Shown here piece by piece: positions 41,201 through 50,200 of a stretch of DNA of 52,767 bases (its first letter is position 1; each line of letters opens with the position of its first letter). Made by a program: the position numbers and the translations under genes. Below the pieces are notes generated by a model, which saw only the letters and a program-made list of their open reading frames with translations, was not told the origin of the DNA and made no database searches. The DNA is from Trileptium ribeirensis (lineage: Eukaryota; Nematoda; Enoplea; Enoplida; Thoracostomopsidae), in the NCBI GenBank assembly GCA_030248225.1, contig JASANE010029223.1, positions 1-52,767 of the forward strand, written 5' to 3'.

Positions 41201-44200
41201 GTTAAAAACATCATTTCTATACTCTACGTTCAGCCCCAGCGCGTTTTCCGGATCAAGCGTGGAAAATGTGGTCACTGATCATTTTTCGCCTTCTACAACC
41301 AAACAAAGCCTGGTATCTGACGGCCAGTGCCAATTCGAATTTGGCAACGTCATCGCTGACGAAAGAAACGTTGTCAATCTTCATGTTCTTGGTGAGTGTG
41401 GAAATTCTATCTCGTACAGACACTTGACGAGGTTGATGTTGTATTTTTCCTGGTTTTGAGAACACGTATATTTTGTAGGTTATCAGTGCAACAGAATAAG
41501 CATTTTTTGAATACTACTGTTGTGTTACGACTGTTGGACAAAAGTTTGAATTATCCGTAACATTTAAACTCAGGACAAGCAACTCATTGATTACTTGCAG
41601 ACTTTTTGTTATATCAATTTTAATACTAATAATTAGTTGACCATTAAACAAAATTTACACTATTGATCATTTAATCCTTTTCCGCATAAGTCACACGCTT
41701 GTAACAACATGCATTGCGACGCGATGGGCTAACTAAATTTGTCGTGGAACATGCCTTTATTGTTCGCTCTTGCATTATGGAACCGTTCACAAGCTCCTAA
41801 ATTGCGTAAGCGCTAGCGTAAATGGTTCTCGCCTAATCCATTAAGATTCAGTCTGCCGCGGCGGCAAAAAATTCTTCAGCATCGCACGAAATACGCAATA
41901 AATCATGTGGGAAAGGGTTAATTACTATCTTAAATTCAATCTACGACAATAGATGCCATTCGGGGCCAATTTGAGTTTAAGTACCTTACCTTAAAATCTT
42001 TAACAGTTTTCCAGCAAAAATAAATTACTACAATTATTTGATTTTGTAGTTATACAAGCACATCTGACATTGAATGCGTATTTTCCGGTGAACTCAAAGT
42101 AGAAATAGATATATCTTAAGCTAATAAAATACTATGCTTGTAGCAGTCAACAAAATTTGAATACTTAATGCCACCTATCATTTTTCGAATTTTACAAAAG
42201 TAGTGCTGATTGCGGGCGTGGAATTCACCTGGCTATCTAATAGACTCATTGGAGATAATCAAACCAAACGATGAGTGGCTTTTTAGAATCATATCTGGCA
42301 GCTGAATTATTTGCCGTTATGTAATTAGATTCGGCTGCTCGCATGCTCACCATTTTGACACTACGCTGTTAGCAGAGTAACCAAATGTGAAACCAACTAT
42401 AAGCTCAACTCTAAGCTCTAAGAGTCTTTTCATATTATGTGATCGTGTAGCGGTTAATAACACTTTCGAGCACAATAGCTTGCTGCGAAGTGACATAATT
42501 CTGCAGCAAATAATACCTAATCTACTGTTATTAAAATGATTACCTATATAACAATGACTATGTTTAATACATTTCAATTTTAGCACTCATTGGGCCTATT
42601 TCTTTGGCAACAATAAACCTTTTGTGTTTTTACCGAAAATAATATTTGAATAAACAGTTGATAAATTGTGTAGTCTAGTTAATCAATAATGAATTAACTA
42701 TACTTTGCAAAAATTTTAACATTTTATTCTTCATTTCACTGTATACGTCCAGCTATGATTAGGGTAACAAAATTAAAGCTAGCAGAGTTTTTGTGGTTTC
42801 CACTACAAATTTATTCAAAGCATCTACAAATGTCGTTTTTGCAGATCTTGAACCTTTCCGTGCCAAAGGGATGTTGCTCTCACTTTAAAATGAAAAGCAT
42901 CAAAAATTTGTCAAATATAGTAGATATGATAGATATTGTTCCGCAATAAGAACAATAGACGAAAGCTTTAAACGTCAGACAGTTAAGAAGGTAGATATTA
43001 AGTTGACACTTGTCAAATTAGATGGTTCAGGCTTTACAAATGTGAGTTAAATGGCTACGTTGGCGCAGATTGCGCTGGATGTTGGGGGTTTTCAAAATAT
43101 AAATTCTTACCTTTTTCGTATTTTATCTCGGCATCCTATTGCATTTTAATGCAAATAAAAAGATTACTCTTATGTAAAATATGTGCTCCCAGCTACCATT
43201 GGGCTTCAGTAGTCTAAATATGATTTTGCTATTAGTTTACGTATTTGAGGAAGTATAATGTTCACTGTCTCTTTCCTCTTTATACATATTGCAAATTTTA
43301 TTAAAAAGCTATATCCCAGATATTTTCTTTTTGCTTTTTTTGGCAATTTTAACTGTAGCTGTAAATTCGCCCAGTGATGTGCTTCGTTGTTATATTCATA
43401 AAGTGGGAGAAACTTAGCGTCACTATAATGATTTTAACGGTAGCTGGAAATTCGCCCAGTGATGTGCTTCGTTGTGATATTCACAAAGTGGGAGAAAATT
43501 AGTGTCACTATAATGTATTTTAACGGTAGCTGGAAATTCGCCCAGTGATGTGCTTCGTTGTGATATTCATAAAGTGGGAGAAAATTAGTGTCACTATAAT
43601 GTATTTTAACGGTAGCTGGAAATTCGCCCAGTGATGTGCTTCGTTGTGATATTCATAAAGTGGGAGAAAATTAGTGTCTTAATATTGTATTTTAATGGTA
43701 GCTGGAAATTCGCCCAGTGATGCGCTTCGTTGTGATATTCATAAAGTGGGAGAAAATTAGTGTCACTATAATGTATTTTAATGGTAGCTGGAAATTCGCC
43801 CAGTGATGCGCTTCGTTGTTATATTCACAAAGTGGGAGAAATTTAGTGTCACTATAATGTATTTTCACGGTAGGTGGAAATTCGCCCAGTGATGTGCTTC
43901 GTTGTTATATTCATAAAGTGGGAGAAATTTAGTGTCACTATAATGTATTTTAATGGTAGCTGGAAATTCGCCCAGTGATATGCTTCCTTGTTATATTCAT
44001 AATGTGGTAGAAATTTAGTGTCACTATAATGCATTTTACAAAAATCATTTAACTCTTAAAACATTCAATCACTGGCTTTGCATGACTAGAAATTATGGTC
44101 AAGCTGATAATCTGAACCATGTTCTTTTTGGAATACTGAAAACTACAACTAAATATTTATTTAACTTAGTTCCTCAGCGCATTTGGTGAAATTACTTTAA

Positions 44201-47200
44201 AGTTTAACGCTTACTGTCCACTAATGGGCACAGCTCACACTGTGAACTTTTGTGTTAACAATGTTTATCGCATATGCCTGCACGTTCGTTGCTATTCGTT
44301 GGCTTTGCGAGATTCCTAGAGGATCCGAACAACATTTCCTAGGTAGCTCAGTAGTTTGCGTACGCCGCTATAACCCATACAACCCGGAATTAATGGTGTA
44401 ACTCTGACTTATGTACCAAACGTAATGACTATGCACTGTGAACAAACGGGTAAAATCGTATCAGTGTTTTACAGGTTATATCATATTCCAGCAATAATTA
44501 TTCTTTTAGGCTTCAGATCTCCAGCCTGAAAGTGGTCAATGTGAAAGAAGCACCATTAATTTTACTGCACGCGCAGTAGTATTATAGACAGTCGAGACGG
44601 TTAAAAAATCTCCATTAGAAGCATATTTATACAATTTTTTCATTTTTATGGTTATCTTTGGCGCACCAAATTTTCGAATAAATATTAAGTACCAATCGCA
44701 CCGCATTCTCAAGCTAAGTCGAACTATATGAAAATCTTTTAGATTCATAAGTTAAAGGTTAGCCTCGGGTTTTGGGTAAGCCTCGGGTTTTCACCGAAAT
44801 GGGCATAACATTTCAACCCCGAAGAGACTAAGCAATTTTGATGCCACTGGACTCAGCTCGTTAATGTGGCTCGACTAGTATATAACATTATGCATTTACA
44901 ACGATTAGTTTTGACCATGTGCTATACCGAAAAGACCCAACAAAAATTGCTTAGATTTGGCATTTAAATTTTAATGTTCCGGGTTTCCTTTTTTGTTCGA
45001 GGGTTTATCACAGCGATATGCCGCCTAAGGTCATATCTACAGCAAAAATTTGGACTAAATCGGTTTACATACAACCCAAACACAAGCGATAATAGCAAAA
45101 ACGGGATGAAATTAGCCTGAAACATTGTATTGTAAGACATCTGCTCTCGAAAAAGTAGATATATCTACAATATTGTGATTTAAGACGGGCAGGTTTAAAC
45201 ATACCCAACACAAAAATTCAAAAATTCAGCTAAATACATCCATCTCTTGCTGAATTATTAGCGTTACAACGTAATTCTACGAATCACATAGATTACAACA
45301 TAAATATTATAAATACTAACTGTGTGATCTATCTACTAGCTATGTGATCTTTTTGCAAATGTTTATTAAAAGATCGAAATGTATATTTTTGAACATTTTG
45401 TAGCGTATCTATTCAATATAGTACCTATCACAATCTATGTATCATTTGTACGTGACGCCTACACTAGCCTACAACATAACATAGTGAGAAAAAATGGTGA
45501 TCTTTGAGTTATGGAGTTACAGGGTGAAAACGTGCATTTTTCGAGTTAATGTTCGCTGTTACCAAGGGCTTAACCCAACAGCAATTATTGTTTCTATTTC
45601 AGGTACAACAAAAGTTGGAACACCAATTTATGTACCGTCGCTGATTCCTGAGCAGTTGCTGCGTGATTGCGATTTAACATTTGAACTAATTGCTGGACCA
45701 GAAGCTGATTTCTTTGAAATCGATTCATCTACCGGCGTCGTACGGGTTGCAAAGGAACTTTCAAGTATACCGAGCAATCGCACTGTTTTGGAAATAACGT
45801 TTGAAGTTGAAGTTACTAACGTCGATGCTGCAGATATGCCGATGGTACGTTGTCGAACAGCAATTAAACAAATAAGTATCCACGCGCAGGGTATTTTTGA
45901 GTTAGGCAGCACTGCAAAAATACATAACATAAACGTTTAATGTAAAATTTGTAACGTTGTCGTAAATGGTGAACAAAGTTATTGGTAAGTAAAAACATTT
46001 AACGCCGTCATCATTCCACATTAATGCTATAAAACTAGTACCACTAAGCATATCAGAAAATATTAGCATACTTGTCACCTTTGGGGCAGCACGTTATAAC
46101 GTTAGAAAAGAAGCACAGCTTAGTGTCAGGGTTCTACGGGCGGCAGCCCCGACTTTAACTTAGGTTTAGTATATGGATATATTAGGACCTTAGCTTAGGC
46201 TAAGGCCCAGATATATTCTTGGTATACCGAGAAAGTCATAGCAAGCGTTTCACTTCCGCATCTATAAGTTACATTGGCCTCGGGATGCAACATTTATATT
46301 CATATTTTTGTGATTGTAATATCGTTCAATTGAGCCAATATCATTAATTCAATTATCGTTTTTATATAGAAATGTGGCTGCTAGAACGCCGGCGGTGTTG
46401 TAATTGTTTATGCTAATTCGGGAAAAGAGGGGAATATCCATTCAAAGGCTCGGATCTCCTTTGCGGTGAGAGCCGACTTCCCTCGGCGTAGATCTCAAGC
46501 TCCCTGAGGCTCCCCACTCCCCACCCTACACGCCTCGCCGAAGGCTCGAGGAAAATTTAGGCGAAAATTGGCCAGATCGAGGGAATATATGCAAAAATTG
46601 GAGGAAATGGGCACAAATTGGCAAAAATTTGCAAAATTAAAAAAAAATTCCGTCCTGAAAATTTGGAAAATTTATGCTCCCCTGACGACATCTCACCCCT
46701 GCCAGGTGATCAACTTCCGGGAGACCGAAGGATCTCCAAAGCACCCGCTATTCCGCCTCGAAGCTCGTGCACGTATGGTTGTAATTTTCTAAGTATTGTA
46801 ATAATTGTTCTAATTGTTGAATGATCAAAATTGTAATTGTATTGTTCTAATTGTTGAATGATTAAAATATGCATCAGCGAACGTATTTGTGGGCACGATT
46901 GTTAATTGTAGCCAGCGGGCCACAACGACAAATTAAAGCTAGAAATGTTTCTTTGAAAAACTTTTGCGTCCTAGAAATTTGGAAAATTTATCCTCCCCTG
47001 ACGACATCTCACACCCCCGACCAGGTGATCAACTTCCGGGAGACCGAAGAATCTCCAAAGCACCCGCTATTCCACCTCGAAGCTCGTGCACGTATGGTTG
47101 TAATGTTCTAAGTATTGTTGAATGTTCAAAATATACATCAGCGAATGTATTTGTGGGCACAATTGTTAATTTTAGCCAGCGTGCCACAACGACAAATTAA

Positions 47201-50200
47201 AGCTAGAATGTTTCTTTGATAAACGCGCCCATTTGATACAAATGAAAAGTCCAAATGTTCGTAATATACTTGTAGTGCGGTTGAGTGGCGAACGTTCCAG
47301 CGCGCTAAGCTCTTCAATAATTTCTTCTCTCCGCTATTACATCAACACGTTGTTATAGTATTCAGTAAGAATTCAACGCAACTTTAGGAATCTTTCTCTA
47401 AATTGTAGTAAGCCTTTTTGGAGCTATGCGTTAGCCATGATAATTGCTTGTCAGAAATATAAGTAATACGATCCTGTACCATAAGTCTATTTGTAAACTG
47501 AAATAATACTATAATCAAGAGTCTATTATCAGAATAATTGTCATGATATTGGTAATTATCTATTTCAGATAGAGTGCAAAGCGATATAGTATATGTAATC
47601 CGTTTTGTTTCCTAAATGGTTGGCCAAAATTTTCAGCTTGTTTTCCGTCTACGCTGAGGTATTTAATGCGCTATTTTAGTCTGAAAACTTGAACAAAATG
47701 CCGAAAATAATAATTTTTTTATTCTGGTTTAGAAAATGTTGACTCTCCGCATTCATCTCACGCCAAAGACTAAAGATGGTAGCGATGAAGAGGATGTGAT
47801 TCGATTTTTAAAGCCTCATTACCGGTTTACAGTAGTTGAAGAAATGCCCAACGGTATGGCGTTAGTAGATAATTTATACAAGTTGTGCTCTGAACTGTTT
47901 CAATACATTAGGCTATTAAATATTGTATTTTGCATTAGTTTGCTAAGATTATTGTATTTGCTGAAAAATACAACCATTGCATACGTACTCACGTTTTTGC
48001 GAACAAAAATTATTTCGTAATTCAGAAAAGTCGCATTGTTTGTTGGCAGAATAACCAGAAGAAACAAATAAAAGTCGTTCAACATTCTAACCACAATTTA
48101 AGCTAGTGACAAGTTTTCAATAAATCAACTTGTTTTATCTGAAAGCAAAAAAATCTGTTTTGTTATTGGGTCAAACTGTGATGATCAGTGTCCATTAGAG
48201 TGTCACAGAATTTCATAATATAGCTATTTGTGGTTTTGTTTGGCTAAACTCTAGATTAATGTTTAAAGGAAAAATAAGCTAATAAGGTCAAACCTGAGTG
48301 AAGCAAAAAGTTCTAAAATACACAAAGTGTTCACAGAATTTGTTCAAAAACAGAAATTTTTTGTAAGCAATATGATTAAAGTAGGAATTATACCACAAAC
48401 CTTGATGAGCTGAGTCAAAAACCACTGCTTCTTGTTATAAATTACGATTTTGACTTTGATGGGGCATGCATCACGCTTATCCTAAATCTGAAGGATCCTA
48501 AATCCGAAGATTCACGTTTAGCCATTTAATAATTTCTTTATTAGTAGACATTAACGCCTAATGAGCTCAACTTTGTATGAAAGCGGTACGGCTTGTTTTC
48601 TAAAGCACATCAACAGTCTGGTAAAACCTGATTTCTCTAGCAAAAACATAATATGATCACATCATAGTTCAACGGATTTATCACAATCTTGGATTATAGA
48701 CATGCTATTTAGATGTGGAATCACGTAACAAGAGTCAATTTTGTTTTTACAGAATGCTGTGAGCTAAAATTTAACAAATTGAATTTTATATGTATATGAA
48801 TTTTGTTAAATGTTGCTAACCATTTCTGTCTTGCTCAAACTGTTCGTTCTACTAAATCTCTATTTAAATATACTGAACACTCTGGCCAAGACACGCAGGT
48901 TAGACGCTAGAATTTGGCGATGATGTTAGTAACATAACTAGTTTATGCACATGATAACTTTTAGCTTAGGTGTGTTCTACATTTCAGGCACCGTTGTCGG
49001 AAAAATTTCTACTGCAGCTACAAATCGGACGGTTTTGCTTATGTTGCAGTTATCAACCAACTTCGAGCTGGACCCGATAACGGTATTGTTTCAAGTCAAA
49101 TATTATTAAGTTGCACTGTTAGGTACTGATTTATTCGTTATATTTTATACCAAGCTTTTAAACTGATTTCGATAGAACTAGTTTTATCTGCTTAAGCACA
49201 TAGTAGAGAGCCAATATTGCATTTGTAAATAGTGTTCTATCAATCATATCGTATAAAAAGCGTATATACCTTGCAATGCATTACAACGTTTCCTACTTTT
49301 CCGGATGTTTGAAGCATATAAGTTGGCCTTCTAAACTTGTAAAATTCGCTACAGACCTCTACATATGGTTCAACAGATAGATCTATACTGAGGCCCAAGC
49401 AGTTATTGCTAGGCTGATCAATGTGTAGGCGAAGGCATTGATACTCTCGATCTATAGATTGACGGCCGTTACATTGTTTTTGACCTTCCACAAACCCTGC
49501 ACCATACAATGTGACCGATGTGATATGTTTTCATAAATACGACCGTTCAATCCATTTCTGCAAATATAATTTCATTTAATAATTGATGCAAAATTGCTAT
49601 GGGTAAAATTTTTAGTGTTTGACGTTGTCATCGAATCGCCTTTCCTAAACCGCGACGTAACCTACTCTGTCAGTCCAGGAATAAATTCAGCGGTTAGACA
49701 CGAGAATTTCAATGTAGCAAGATAGATCTTAAGAGTTCTAAACCTGCTAATGTAAAACATGCGATATTTACCTGATTTCCCTTGGGTTCGTCCAGGAGTA
49801 ATATATGTAAAACATGTAACGCATTTTATTACATTTTACAAATTATGTCATATGTATTACATTTTTTTAATTTCGGGCAAACCGATTTGAACAAAACACA
49901 TTGCCATAACGAAGAAATGTTTTTAAAATCTAGTTAAAATATAATTGTGTACGGTTAAATTTCAAAGTTTCAAATCACTAGCATAAGATTTTGTTATCTG
50001 TGTAATTTTTAGATTTTGACAAAAGTTGTTTTACAGGGTGAAATTTCAACCAAATCACGTTTCGACTACGAACTGGGACCGCGAGAGTATCAATTTATTG
50101 TGAAAGCAACCGATGGAACGAACGTCGCATACACCGAAGTAATTACAATCTGCTAGAATATAGCACGCTAGTGCCTTAAGTTAATGATGTTATAATTGTT

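Larger units (their letters stand above)
41392..45602 (+). other. Intron 18
   Basis: 4,211 bp, the largest in the window. It holds the 86-bp array (43345-44036), SINE copy B (44190-44420) and a possible further SINE relative at about 41745-41870 (TATTGTTCGCTC, GCGCTAGCGTAAATGG). A short direct duplication of AGCCTCGGGTTTT occurs at about 44761-44791. No exon was found. Confidence 0.65.
45845..47732 (+). other. Intron 19
   Basis: 1,888 bp. It contains family D copy 2 (46103-46215) and a GC-rich dispersed element followed by a 316-bp dimer (46425-47215). Open frames inside the dimer are produced by the repeats. Confidence 0.65.
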
